Assembly: GCF_002005565.1 (NCBI RefSeq)
Contig: NZ_BDJC01000022.1
Span: 1-64,000 of the forward strand
DNA: 64,000 nt
Direction: 5' to 3'
DNA from: Streptomyces sp. JHA26
GTDB lineage: Bacteria; Actinomycetota; Actinomycetes; Streptomycetales; Streptomycetaceae
A program made the position numbers and the translations under genes. The first letter of the stretch is position 1, and the number at the start of each line of letters is the position of its first letter. The notes below the pieces were generated by a model. It did no database searches. It was not told where the DNA came from and saw nothing but the letters and a program-made list of their open reading frames with translations. Of the stretch, positions 56,383 through 64,000 are shown piece by piece.

Positions 56383-57201
56383 ATGCGCCAGTACTCCGCC
56401 GACCTGACCCCTCCGTGGAAGAAGCCGCAGCCGGTACCGGAGGTACCGGCCGACCCCGGTCTGGTGGTCGAGGAGCCCGGCACCGGGTTCTGCGGTGCGG
56501 TGATCCGCTGTGAGGCGGGCACGGTGACCCTGGAGGACCGCTTCGGCAAGCACCGCGTCTTCCCGCTGGAACCGCGCGGGTTCCTGCTGGAGGGCCGCGT
56601 GGTGACGCTGGTGCGGCCGTCCTCGTCCTCCGGGCCGGTACGGCCCTCCCGTACGGCGTCCGGTTCGGTCGCCGTCCCCGGCGCGCGGGCGCGGGTGGCG
56701 CGCGCCGGGCGCATCTACGTCGAGGGGCGGCACGACGCCGAGCTGGTCGAGAAGGTCTGGGGCGACGACCTGCGCATCGAGGGCGTCGTCGTGGAGTACC
56801 TGGGCGGTGTGGACGACCTGCCGTCGATCGTCGCCGACTTCGCGCCGGGCCCGGACGCGCGGCTGGGGGTCCTGGTGGACCACCTGGTGCCGGGATCGAA
56901 GGAGTGGCGGATCGCGCAGGCGGTGACGAGTGAGCACACGCTGGTGGTGGGCCACCCGTACATCGACATCTGGGAGGCGGTGAAGCCGTCGTCGCTGGGG
57001 ATCGAGGGCTGGCCGCGGGTGCCGCGCGGTCAGGACTGGAAGACGGGGGTGTGCCGGGCGCTCGGCTGGCCGGCGGAGAACACCGGCGCGGTGTGGCAGG
57101 CGATCCTGGCCCGGGTCCACTCGTACAAGGACCTGCAGCCGGAGCTGCTGGGGCGGGTGGAGGAGCTGATCGACTTCGTCACGGGTAGCGGTGGGGCCTG
57201 A
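56383..57201 (+). CDS. DUF3097 protein
   Basis: A 272-residue actinobacterial protein with N-terminal beta-rich segment (residues 1-90) followed by an alpha/beta domain beginning RIYVEGRHDAELVEKVWGDDLR, which looks Toprim-like: an acidic EGRHDAE motif and later a VDHLVPGSKE motif. This would place it among topoisomerase-primase-like nucleic acid enzymes, but function is not established. ATG at 56383 lies 7 nt after TATCGT. It follows the MBL gene by 34 nt and overlaps the 3' end of the convergent Uma2-like gene by 23 nt. Confidence 0.9.
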   Translation: MRQYSADLTPPWKKPQPVPEVPADPGLVVEEPGTGFCGAVIRCEAGTVTLEDRFGKHRVFPLEPRGFLLEGRVVTLVRPSSSSGPVRPSRTASGSVAVPGARARVARAGRIYVEGRHDAELVEKVWGDDLRIEGVVVEYLGGVDDLPSIVADFAPGPDARLGVLVDHLVPGSKEWRIAQAVTSEHTLVVGHPYIDIWEAVKPSSLGIEGWPRVPRGQDWKTGVCRALGWPAENTGAVWQAILARVHSYKDLQPELLGRVEELIDFVTGSGGA

Positions 57202-57769
57202 CCTTCTCGTAGACGGCGAACTCGCTGGTGTCCAGTTCGATGCCAACAGGCTCCAGCGGTGTCATGTCACCGAACTTCGTGAGCCGCTGGCACCGGTAGT
57301 CAGCGTGCTCGCCACGGCCGGTCGGCTCGGTGAGCAGGACGCACTGCCCCATGATGGGATCGATGATCAAATAAGCGGGCACCTTGGCCGCTGCGTAGAT
57401 GGAGCGCTTTACTCCGTAATCACGGTCGACGCTCGTCTTGGAGACGACTTCAACGAGCATGGTGATGACCTCGGACGGCATCAGGCGTCCGTGCTCGGGG
57501 CCCGTGCCTCGTTCGATCACCACGAGATCCGGCTGCGGCTCACTGGACTCTTCGAGAATCGCGATGTCCTGAGTCTGAAGTCGCCGCCAGCGGCGGCGGG
57601 GAATCTGGTCCACCACCGCTTCCACGATGTCGTTGTGAGCCACGTCCGGCCCCGCCATCATCACGATTTCCCCCCGGAGGAGCTCGACCTTGAATTCATC
57701 GGGGAACGCGAACTCCTCGAAGAACTTCACGATGTCGGTGGTCATCGGTCGGTCATCCACAGCGGTCAT
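57179..57769 (-). CDS. Uma2-family putative restriction endonuclease-fold protein
   Basis: A 196-residue Uma2 (DUF820) protein with a PD-(D/E)xK nuclease fold. The putative catalytic residues lie in EPQPDLVVIERG (Asp) and MLVEVVSKTSVDRDYGVKRSIYAAAKVPAYLIID, quoted here in part as E-V-V-S. Genes of this family are numerous in Streptomyces and mobile-element-rich bacteria, with unclear function. GGAGG lies 9 nt upstream of ATG 57769. It uses more TAT, TTG and GAT codons than its neighbours, which hints at recent acquisition. Converges on DUF3097 with a 23-nt overlap. Confidence 0.85.
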   Translation of the reverse strand: MTAVDDRPMTTDIVKFFEEFAFPDEFKVELLRGEIVMMAGPDVAHNDIVEAVVDQIPRRRWRRLQTQDIAILEESSEPQPDLVVIERGTGPEHGRLMPSEVITMLVEVVSKTSVDRDYGVKRSIYAAAKVPAYLIIDPIMGQCVLLTEPTGRGEHADYRCQRLTKFGDMTPLEPVGIELDTSEFAVYEKVRPHRYP

Positions 57770-57857
57770 CTCCGCAGCCCTCCGGTTTCCGCCACCGTGC
57801 GATTGCGGCAGCAGCCTACGAACCAGGTTAGGGACCGAACTTCCGTCCCGCGCGGAT

Positions 57858-57873
57858 TCACTCGCCCGAGTGA
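57858..57873. terminator. Perfect 16-bp inverted repeat at the hemW stop codon
   Basis: TCACTCG-CC-CGAGTGA is a perfect 7-2-7 inverted repeat that directly abuts the hemW stop codon (57874). It could be a compact terminator for hemW, or an operator for the Uma2-like gene, whose start is about 100 bp away. No T run. Confidence 0.45.
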
Positions 57874-59106
57874 TCAGTCCACCAGGTCCCGCACCACCGC
57901 GTCCGCCAGCAGCCGCCCCCGCAGGGTCAGCACGGCCCGCCCCTCCTCGTACGGCCCCTCCTGGAGGAGCCCGTCGGACAGCGCCCGGCGCGAGGCGGCG
58001 AGCCCCTCCTCACGGAGGAGGGAGAGCGGGACGCCCTCCCGCAGCCGCAGCTCCAGCAGGATCCGCTCCACCCGCCGGTCCTCCTCCGTCAGCACCTCGC
58101 GGCCCGCCCCCGGCGACTTCCCCGCCGCCAGCGCCCCCGCGTACGCCCCCGGGTGCTTCACGTTCCACCAGCGCACCCCGCCCACGTGCGAGTGCGCCCC
58201 CGGACCGGCCCCCCACCAGTCGGCGCCCCGCCAGTACAGCTCGTTGTGCAGGCACCGCCCCGCCTCGGAGGTCGCCCAGTTCGACACCTCGTACCAGTCG
58301 AAGCCCGCCGCGGACAGGGTCTCCTCGGCGATCAGGTACCGGTCGGCGTGCACGTCGTCGTCGGTCATCGGGACCTCGCCGCGCCGGATGCGCCGGGCGA
58401 GCTGCGTGCCCTCCTCCACGATCAGCGCGTACGCGGAGACGTGGTCGGGGCCGGCGCCGAGCGCGGCCTCCAGCGAGGCCCGCCAGTCGTCGTCGGACTC
58501 GCCGGGGGTGCCGTAGATCAGGTCGAGGTTGACGTGGTCGAAGCCGACCGCGCGGGCCTCGGCGACGCAGGCCTCGGGGCGGCCGGGGGTGTGGGTGCGG
58601 TCCAGGACCTTCAGGACGTGCTGCCTGGCGCTCTGCATGCCGAAGGAGATCCGGTTGAAGCCGCCCTCGCGGAGGGTGGCGAGGTAGGCCGGGTCGACCG
58701 ACTCCGGGTTGGCCTCGGTCGTCACCTCCGCGTCCGCCGCCAGGCCGAACTCGTCGCGGATCGCGTGCAGCATCCGCACCAGGTCGCCGGCGGCCAGCAG
58801 GGTGGGGGTGCCGCCGCCGACGAAGACCGTGCGGACCTCGCGCGGGTCGTCGCCGAGCACCTTGCGGGCGAGGCGCACCTCGTCGACGAGCGTCTCGGCG
58901 TAGTTGTCCCGGGAGGCGAGGACGCCGCCGGTGCCGCGCAGCTCGGTCGCGGTGTAGGTGTTGAAGTCGCAGTAGCCGCAGCGGGTCGCGCAGTACGGGA
59001 CGTGCAGGTAGAAACCGAGGGGGCGGTCGGCGGCGCCGTCGAGCGCGGACGCGGGCAGGGCGCCGTCGGCGGGGACGGGCTCGCCGTCGGGGAGTGCGGA
59101 GGGCAT
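57874..59106 (-). CDS. hemW: Radical SAM protein HemW (heme chaperone)
   Basis: A 410-residue radical SAM protein of the HemN-like family. The iron-sulphur motif is YLHVPYCATRCGYCDF (CxxxCxxC), followed by VFVGGGTPTLL and a C-terminal HemN_C domain. The absence of the HemN-specific N-terminal part and its place beside hrcA-dnaJ and lepA identify it as HemW, a heme chaperone, rather than coproporphyrinogen oxidase. I chose ATG 59106 because GACAAT ends 7 nt before it, as at era; ATG 59115 overlaps that hexamer. Confidence 0.93.
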   Translation of the reverse strand: MPSALPDGEPVPADGALPASALDGAADRPLGFYLHVPYCATRCGYCDFNTYTATELRGTGGVLASRDNYAETLVDEVRLARKVLGDDPREVRTVFVGGGTPTLLAAGDLVRMLHAIRDEFGLAADAEVTTEANPESVDPAYLATLREGGFNRISFGMQSARQHVLKVLDRTHTPGRPEACVAEARAVGFDHVNLDLIYGTPGESDDDWRASLEAALGAGPDHVSAYALIVEEGTQLARRIRRGEVPMTDDDVHADRYLIAEETLSAAGFDWYEVSNWATSEAGRCLHNELYWRGADWWGAGPGAHSHVGGVRWWNVKHPGAYAGALAAGKSPGAGREVLTEEDRRVERILLELRLREGVPLSLLREEGLAASRRALSDGLLQEGPYEEGRAVLTLRGRLLADAVVRDLVD

Positions 59107-59133
59107 GCGTTCCATTGTCCCGTACCGCCGCGC

Positions 59134-61170
59134 TCACTCCGCCTGGAGCACCAGCAGGGCGAGGTCGTCCTCCGGGGGCCGGGCCCCGAACTCGTGCACC
59201 AGCCGCCGGATGCGTTCGGCGATCAGCCCGGCGTCCAGCCCCGCGCACCCGGCGAGGGCCGCGGCGAGTCCGTCGCCGTCGTCGAACTGGCGGGAGCCGC
59301 TGCGCCGCTCGGTGACGCCGTCCGTGACGCACAGCAGGGTCTCGCCGGACCGCAGCTCGAAGGTCTCGCTGGTGTACGTCGCGTCCTCCAGGACACCGAG
59401 AAGGGTCTGCGGCTCGGCGACCGTGCGGACGGTGCCGTCGGGGGCGAGCAGCAGCGGCAGCGGGTGGCCGGCGGAGGCGAGGGTGCAGCGGACGACGCCG
59501 TCGCCGACCGGGACGAGTTCGCCGTAGAGCAGGGACAGGAACCGGGTCTGCGGTCCGTCGCCCGGGGCAACCGGACGGCCGCCGACGGCGACCAGGGCGC
59601 GGGCGGCGGCGTCCGCGGCCTCGGTGGCGTCGTCGAGGAGCAGCTGGTTGAGGCGGTCGAGGACGTCGGGGACGCCGTATCCCTCGCGGGCCAGCAGCCG
59701 CAGCCAGGGCCGGGCGAGCCCGATGACGACGGCGGCCTCGGGGCCCTTGCCCTGGACGTCGCCGACGGTGAAGCACCAGCGGCCGTCGCCGGCCGGGAAG
59801 AGGTCGTAGAAGTCGCCGCTGGGGCCGCCCTTGTCGCACGGTTCGTAGACGAGGGCGCTGCGCACTCCCGGGATCTCGGCGACGGCGCCGGGCAGCAGGC
59901 CGCGCTGGAGGACGGCGCTGATGGTGGCCTGGCGGGCGTACTGGCGGGCGGCGCCGATGGCGAGCGCCACCCGGCGGCCGAGGTCCTCGACCAGGCCGCT
60001 GATCTCCTCGGGGAAGGCCGGGACGCCGGCCCGCCCGATGACCAGGGTGCCCAGCGGCCGGCCGCCGGCGACCAGGCGGTAGGCGAGCGCCGCGCCGTGC
60101 GGGCCGAGCGCGGCGCTCGGCCAGGGATGGGCGACGGGGCCTGAACGCCACGGGTCGCGGGCCCGGGGCGGCTCCTTCTCCAGGGCCTGCCACAGGTCGT
60201 CGACGCGGCTCTCGCTGCTGTGCCAGACGCGGGCCGGCCGCGCTCCCCCGACCGCTCCGGCCTCGTCGCCCCAGGCTCCCCGGCCCAGGGACTCGTCGTC
60301 GAGCCACACCGCGCACCAGTCGGCCAGGCGCGGCACGATCAGCTGGCCGGTGAGGGAGGTGACCAGGTCCTCGTCCAGCTGTCCGGCCAGCAGGTCGGAG
60401 GCCTCGGCGAGGAAGGACAGGGCGCCGCGGCCCAGCCACTCCCGGTCGCGGGCGCCGCGCCGCGCGGGTCCGGCCGTGTCGTCTCCCCAGTCCGGCCACT
60501 GCGCGTGGTCCGGCCCGTCCGGCCCGTCCGGCCCGTCCGTCCCGACGGCCGTGTCCGTCCCGACGGCCGCGTCCGTCCCGTCGGCCCCGCGCCCGGTGGC
60601 GGCCGGGGCTCCGGGGCGCCGCGGGTCCGGCTCCGCGGCGTACGCCTCGGCCCGGTCGGCGGCCTCGTCGTCCGCCGCGGACAGGCGGGCCCACACCGTC
60701 TTGGCGCCCGGCAGGTAGGTGATGCCCCAGGCCTGCGAGAGCGCGGCGACGAGCCGCAGGCCGCGCCCGTACTCGGAGGTGGCGTGCGGCGTCTCGTGGT
60801 CACCGCCCCTCGGCGCACGGGAGGGGTACTGGTCGACGACCTCGACGACGAGCGCGCCCGTCCCCTCCAGCCGGCAGACCACCTCGACGTCGGTCCCGGC
60901 GTGCACGACGGCGTTGGTGACCAGCTCGCTGACGACCACCAGCGCGTCGGCGCAGAGGTGACCGGTCAGCTGGTGCGCCCCGGGCAGGCCGAGCGCGGCC
61001 CAGTCGGCGAGCGTGGCCCGCACCATCGCGCGGGCGGCGCCCGGCGCGAGGGAGCTGCCGAGCAGGGCCACGCGCGCCCGCGCGCGCTCCTGGGCGGACA
61101 TCTCGGCAGCGGGCGCGGACGCCCCGCTGACACAGGAGACGGTCTCCCGTTGCGTCGGAATGGCCCCCAT
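59134..61170 (-). CDS. SpoIIE-type PP2C phosphatase with anti-sigma-like ATPase and GAF domains
   Basis: A 678-residue signalling protein. Residues about 25-165 form an HATPase_c domain of the RsbW/SpoIIAB type (VVVSELVTNAVVHAG, EYGRGLRLVAALSQAWG). A low-complexity Asp/Gly/Pro linker (about 190-230) with short repeats (VGTDTAVGTD, GPDGPDGPD) follows, then a GAF-like domain (about 245-410) and a C-terminal SpoIIE phosphatase domain with PSGDFYDLF, TVGDVQGKGPEAA and LLCVTDGVTE. It probably tunes a sigma factor through an anti-anti-sigma partner (partner switching). ATG at 61170. Such kinase-like plus phosphatase fusions are frequent in streptomycetes, with few known partners. Confidence 0.92.
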   Translation of the reverse strand: MGAIPTQRETVSCVSGASAPAAEMSAQERARARVALLGSSLAPGAARAMVRATLADWAALGLPGAHQLTGHLCADALVVVSELVTNAVVHAGTDVEVVCRLEGTGALVVEVVDQYPSRAPRGGDHETPHATSEYGRGLRLVAALSQAWGITYLPGAKTVWARLSAADDEAADRAEAYAAEPDPRRPGAPAATGRGADGTDAAVGTDTAVGTDGPDGPDGPDHAQWPDWGDDTAGPARRGARDREWLGRGALSFLAEASDLLAGQLDEDLVTSLTGQLIVPRLADWCAVWLDDESLGRGAWGDEAGAVGGARPARVWHSSESRVDDLWQALEKEPPRARDPWRSGPVAHPWPSAALGPHGAALAYRLVAGGRPLGTLVIGRAGVPAFPEEISGLVEDLGRRVALAIGAARQYARQATISAVLQRGLLPGAVAEIPGVRSALVYEPCDKGGPSGDFYDLFPAGDGRWCFTVGDVQGKGPEAAVVIGLARPWLRLLAREGYGVPDVLDRLNQLLLDDATEAADAAARALVAVGGRPVAPGDGPQTRFLSLLYGELVPVGDGVVRCTLASAGHPLPLLLAPDGTVRTVAEPQTLLGVLEDATYTSETFELRSGETLLCVTDGVTERRSGSRQFDDGDGLAAALAGCAGLDAGLIAERIRRLVHEFGARPPEDDLALLVLQAE

Positions 61171-61295
61171 GACGGCTCCCCGGGCAGTTCGTGCGCATGC
61201 TGCGCAGTCGTTGCCGACAGAGTGACAGACCGGACCCGCCCGGACGCACGGAGTTACCGAAGTGGGCCGTCATGGGTGAGATCCGTGCTAAGCGC

Positions 61296-61334
61296 ATGCT
61301 CGAACACGGCCGGAAGACGGACACGTTCGAGCAT
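61296..61334 (-). terminator. 10-bp inverted repeat between fadD and the phosphatase gene
   Basis: ATGCTCGAAC at 61296-61305 and GTTCGAGCAT at 61325-61334 are perfect arms separated by 19 nt. It begins about 30 nt past the acyl-CoA synthetase stop, so termination is likely; the relatively low GC of the arms for this genome also allows a protein-binding site controlling the phosphatase gene. Confidence 0.5.
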
Positions 61335-61362
61335 CGGCCGTACGCACGGCGCCGTCCGCGCG

Positions 61363-63240
61363 CTACGCCTCGCGCGCGCCCGCGTACATCTCCTCGATCA
61401 GGTGCTTGTACTCGCGCTCCACCACCGGTCGCTTCAGCTTCAGGCTCGGGGTGATCTCGCCGTGTTCCACGTCGAGGTCGCGGGGCAGCAGGCGGAACTT
61501 TTTGATGGTCTGCCAGCGCTGGAGGCCCTGGTTGAGCTGCTTGACGTAGCCGTCGACCATCTCGACCGTCGCCGGTGCCGCGACGATGTCCGCGTACGGC
61601 TTGCCCTCCAGGCCGTTCTCCTTCGCCCACTCCGTGATCGCGGCCTCGTCGAGGGCGATGAGGGCGGTGCAGAAGTTCCGGTCGGCGCCGTGGACCAGGA
61701 TGTTGGAGACGTACGGGCACACCGCCTTGAACTGTCCCTCGACCTCGGCGGGGGCGATGTACTTGCCGCCCGAGGTCTTGATGAGGTCCTTCTTGCGGTC
61801 GGTGATGCGCAGGTAGCCGTCGGGTGAGAGCTCGCCGATGTCGCCGGTGTGGAACCAGCCGTCGGACTCCAGGACCTCGGCGGTCTTGTCGGGCAGCTTG
61901 TGGTAGCCCTCCATGATGCCGGGGCCGCGCAGCAGGATCTCGCCGTCGTCGGCGATGCGCACCTCGGTGCCGGGCAGCGGCTTGCCGACGGTGCCGGTGC
62001 GGTAGGCCTCGCCGGGGTTCACGAAGGAGGCCGCGGAAGACTCGGTGAGGCCGTAGCCCTCCAGGATGTGGATGCCGGCGCCGGCGAAGAAGTAGCCGAT
62101 CTCGGGCGCGAGGGCAGCCGAGCCGGACACGCAGGCCCGCAGCCGGCCGCCGAATGCCTCGCGGATCTTGGCGTAGACGAGCTTGTCGGCGACGGCGTGC
62201 TTGGTGCGCAGTCCGGCGGGGGCGCTCGCGGTGCCGGTGCGCTTGAAGTTGTCCTGGCTGACCTTGGCGTACTCGCGGGCGACGTCGGCGGCCCACTGGA
62301 AGATCCTGTACTTGGCCCCGCCGCCCGCGCGGGCCTTGGCGGCGACGCCGTTGTAGACCTTCTCGAAGATGCGCGGGACGGCCGCCATGTAGGTCGGCCG
62401 GACGACCGGCAGGTTCTCGATGATCTTGTCGACGCGGCCGTCGACGGCGGTGACGTGACCGGCCTCGATCTGGCCGGAGGTGAGCACCTTGCCGAAGACG
62501 TGCGCGAGCGGCAGCCACAGGTACTGCACGTCGTCCCCGGTGACCAGGCCGGTCGCGGCGATCGCCTTCGCCATGTACGACCAGTTGTCGTGCGGGAGGC
62601 GGACGCCCTTGGGGCGGCCGGTGGTGCCGGAGGTGTAGATGAGGGTGGCGAGCTGGTCCTTGGTGATCGCGCCGACCCGCTCCTTGATGAGCTGCGGTTC
62701 CGTCCGCAGGCGGGCCGCGCCCCGGCGCTCCAGCTCGTCGAGGGTGAGGACCCAGTCCTCGGTGGTGTCCGCGCCGGTCGCGTCGATCACGACCACGCGG
62801 GTGAGGTCGGGCAGCTCCGCCCGCCTCTCCCTGGCCTTGGCCAGCTGGGCGGCGTCCTCCGCGATCAGCACCCGGCTCTCGGAGTCGGACAGGATGTACG
62901 CCGACTCCTCGGCGTTGGTCTGCGGGTAGACGGTGGTCGTCGCGGCGCCGGCGCACATGATGCCGAGGTCGGCGAGGATCCACTCCAGCCGGGTGGAGGA
63001 GGCCAGCGCCACGCGCTGCTCGGGCTCCACGCCGAGCTCGATCAGACCGGCCGCGATCGCGTGGACCCGCTCGGCGGCCTGGGCCCAGGTGAGCGACTTC
63101 CAGTCGTCCGGTCCCTCGCCGGAGGCGGGCGGCACCGGGTAGCGGTACGCCTCGGCGTCCGGCGTGGCGGCCACCCGTTCCAGGAAGAGTCCCGCCACGG
63201 AGGGCGGACGGTTCTCGATCAGTGTCTGTGTGTCGCTCAC
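61363..63240 (-). CDS. Long-chain fatty acid--CoA ligase
   Basis: A 625-residue AMP-forming acyl-CoA synthetase. The P-loop-like AMP motif is TLIYTSGTTGRPKGV at about residue 195, the GYGLTESSA motif contains the adenine-binding Tyr, and WFHTGDIG and ITDRKKDLIKTSGGKYIAP are the adenylation/thioesterification hinge. Length and sequence match FadD15-type long-chain synthetases of actinobacteria. The start is GTG at 63240. Upstream lies a palindrome (63347-63356) that could bind a fatty-acid-responsive regulator. Confidence 0.93.
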   Translation of the reverse strand: MSDTQTLIENRPPSVAGLFLERVAATPDAEAYRYPVPPASGEGPDDWKSLTWAQAAERVHAIAAGLIELGVEPEQRVALASSTRLEWILADLGIMCAGAATTTVYPQTNAEESAYILSDSESRVLIAEDAAQLAKARERRAELPDLTRVVVIDATGADTTEDWVLTLDELERRGAARLRTEPQLIKERVGAITKDQLATLIYTSGTTGRPKGVRLPHDNWSYMAKAIAATGLVTGDDVQYLWLPLAHVFGKVLTSGQIEAGHVTAVDGRVDKIIENLPVVRPTYMAAVPRIFEKVYNGVAAKARAGGGAKYRIFQWAADVAREYAKVSQDNFKRTGTASAPAGLRTKHAVADKLVYAKIREAFGGRLRACVSGSAALAPEIGYFFAGAGIHILEGYGLTESSAASFVNPGEAYRTGTVGKPLPGTEVRIADDGEILLRGPGIMEGYHKLPDKTAEVLESDGWFHTGDIGELSPDGYLRITDRKKDLIKTSGGKYIAPAEVEGQFKAVCPYVSNILVHGADRNFCTALIALDEAAITEWAKENGLEGKPYADIVAAPATVEMVDGYVKQLNQGLQRWQTIKKFRLLPRDLDVEHGEITPSLKLKRPVVEREYKHLIEEMYAGAREA

Positions 63241-63346
63241 GACATCCTCCGGGCCCGCGACGGTGCGGCTGGCTCAGGTGCGGCTGGTGTCACTCTCGGG
63301 CGTTGTTCGGGCTGGTGTTCTCGCGACCGTCTCCGGCCGTTGTTTA

Positions 63347-63356
63347 ACTCGCGAGT
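63347..63356. promoter_or_regulatory. Palindrome upstream of the acyl-CoA synthetase gene
   Basis: ACTCGCGAGT is a perfect palindrome, with further partial symmetry in flanking TTA and TAA. It lies about 107 bp before the start and resembles TetR-family operators found ahead of fatty-acid genes. It may overlap the promoter; TTAAAC on the minus strand is adjacent. Confidence 0.45.
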
Positions 63357-63447
63357 AACTATGGGGCAGGCATCAGGGTAAAGGGCGACCGGCCCGTGCG
63401 TAAGACTCCGCGCCCGGTCACTTCACCTCATGGTCCGCCCGTGACGT

Positions 63448-63489
63448 GCGAAGGGGCCCGCCGCGCTTGCGTGCGGCGGGCCCCTTCGC
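63448..63489. terminator. Strong hairpin terminator after lepA
   Basis: A perfect 17-bp stem (63448-63464 with 63473-63489) around an 8-nt loop lies 35 nt past the lepA stop. Confidence 0.88.
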
Positions 63490-63524
63490 GCCCGTTTCGC
63501 CCGGGGTGTGCGGGAAGGCCGTGG

Positions 63525-64000
63525 TTACTTCTTGGCCTTGCCCGATCCCGCGCTGTCGTCGCTGGAGAGGACGGCGATGAAGGCCTCCTGGGGAACCTCC
63601 ACGGAACCCACCATCTTCATCCGCTTCTTGCCCTCCTTCTGCTTCTCCAGCAGCTTCCGCTTGCGGGAGATGTCACCGCCGTAGCACTTGGCGAGGACGT
63701 CCTTGCGGATGGCGCGGATGGTCTCGCGGGCGATCACCCGGGATCCGATGGCGGCCTGGACCGGCACCTCGAAGGCCTGCCGCGGGATGAGTTCCTTGAG
63801 CTTGGCGACGAGCCGCACGCCGTACGCGTACGCCTGGTCCCGGTGGGTGATCGCCGAGAAGGCGTCGACCTTGTCGCCGTGCAGCAGGATGTCGACCTTG
63901 ACGAGGCTGGAGGTCTGCTCGCCGGTGGGCTCGTAGTCGAGCGAGGCGTACCCGCGCGTCTTCGACTTCAGCTGGTCGAAGAAGTCGAAGACGATCTCCG
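63525..64000 (-). CDS. lepA: Elongation factor 4 (LepA), C-terminal part
   Basis: The C-terminal 158 codons of LepA, running off the window edge. The piece [21 protein letters not shown] and [38 protein letters not shown], quoted in parts, is typical of the LepA-specific C-terminal domain, with [23 protein letters not shown] (quoted for its key G-G-D-I-S-R-K) contacting the ribosome. LepA back-translocates stalled ribosomes or helps 30S biogenesis. The gene ends with a short Ser/Asp/Gly tail and a strong terminator. Confidence 0.96.
   Translation of the reverse strand, partial: EIVFDFFDQLKSKTRGYASLDYEPTGEQTSSLVKVDILLHGDKVDAFSAITHRDQAYAYGVRLVAKLKELIPRQAFEVPVQAAIGSRVIARETIRAIRKDVLAKCYGGDISRKRKLLEKQKEGKKRMKMVGSVEVPQEAFIAVLSSDDSAGSGKAKK

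Noticed and set aside
57874-59106. Coproporphyrinogen III oxidase (HemN).
   Set aside because: The protein lacks the HemN N-terminal part and sits in the hrcA-dnaJ-hemW-lepA context, so HemW is the better name.

Overview
The window is high-GC chromosomal DNA from a Streptomyces or a very close relative. Evidence is the extreme third-position GC, frequent GTG starts, 1-4 bp start/stop overlaps, DUF397/XRE pairs, an MmyB-type regulator family, and a gene order (glyS, znu/zur, uppS, recO, leuA, phoH, ybeY, era, hrcA, dnaJ, hemW, lepA) that I recall as the S. coelicolor SCO25xx region. No rRNA, tRNA, CRISPR array, insertion sequence or prophage was seen. It reads as conserved core chromosome with a few accessory transport and regulator cassettes.

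Layout. 1-4.8 kb: an Ala/Lys-rich protein, an MmyB-type regulator divergent from an MFS exporter, and a beta-lactamase-fold hydrolase. 4.9-11.4 kb: glyS, a Zur-controlled zinc importer (znuACB) with zur, then uppS and recO. 11.4-14.5 kb: two tiny genes divergent from an XRE/DUF397 pair, then a secreted tripeptidyl-aminopeptidase-like hydrolase. 14.6-18.6 kb: an operon of an MMPL exporter with a NarL-type two-component system. 18.8-25.6 kb: a six-gene, partly translationally coupled operon of uncharacterised actinobacterial families (matching what I recall as the SCO2520-SCO2525 families) built around a MinD-like ATPase whose P-loop lysine is replaced by arginine. 25.9-32.2 kb: a GNAT protein, a TerB-like protein, leuA with a Leu-rich leader peptide and attenuator-like region, a protealysin-type metalloprotease with its emfourin-type inhibitor, and a GH1 glucosidase. 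32.3-39.3 kb: phoH-ybeY-corC-like-mmcQ, a second MFS/MmyB pair, a zinc-site-less cytidine deaminase-like protein and era. 39.4-44.5 kb: a glucarate dehydratase/PfkB kinase operon divergent from an IclR regulator, and a third MFS transporter behind a perfect CRP-type palindrome. 44.5-64 kb: adenosine deaminase, RNase Z, a HIT protein, a tricorn-type protease, rsmE, a nitronate monooxygenase-like flavoprotein, dnaJ and hrcA with a CIRCE operator, a metallo-beta-lactamase-fold protein, DUF3097, a Uma2 nuclease-fold protein, hemW, a SpoIIE-type phosphatase, an acyl-CoA synthetase and the 3' end of lepA.

Most noteworthy: the undescribed six-gene variant-P-loop operon; the two MmyB/MFS cassettes sharing CTGGT/ACCAG operator half-sites; the protease/emfourin pair; and a recurrent promoter layout in which a -10-like hexamer lies 6-7 nt before the start codon, pointing to many leaderless transcripts. 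All functional statements come from reading motifs and from memory of families; nothing was searched or computed.
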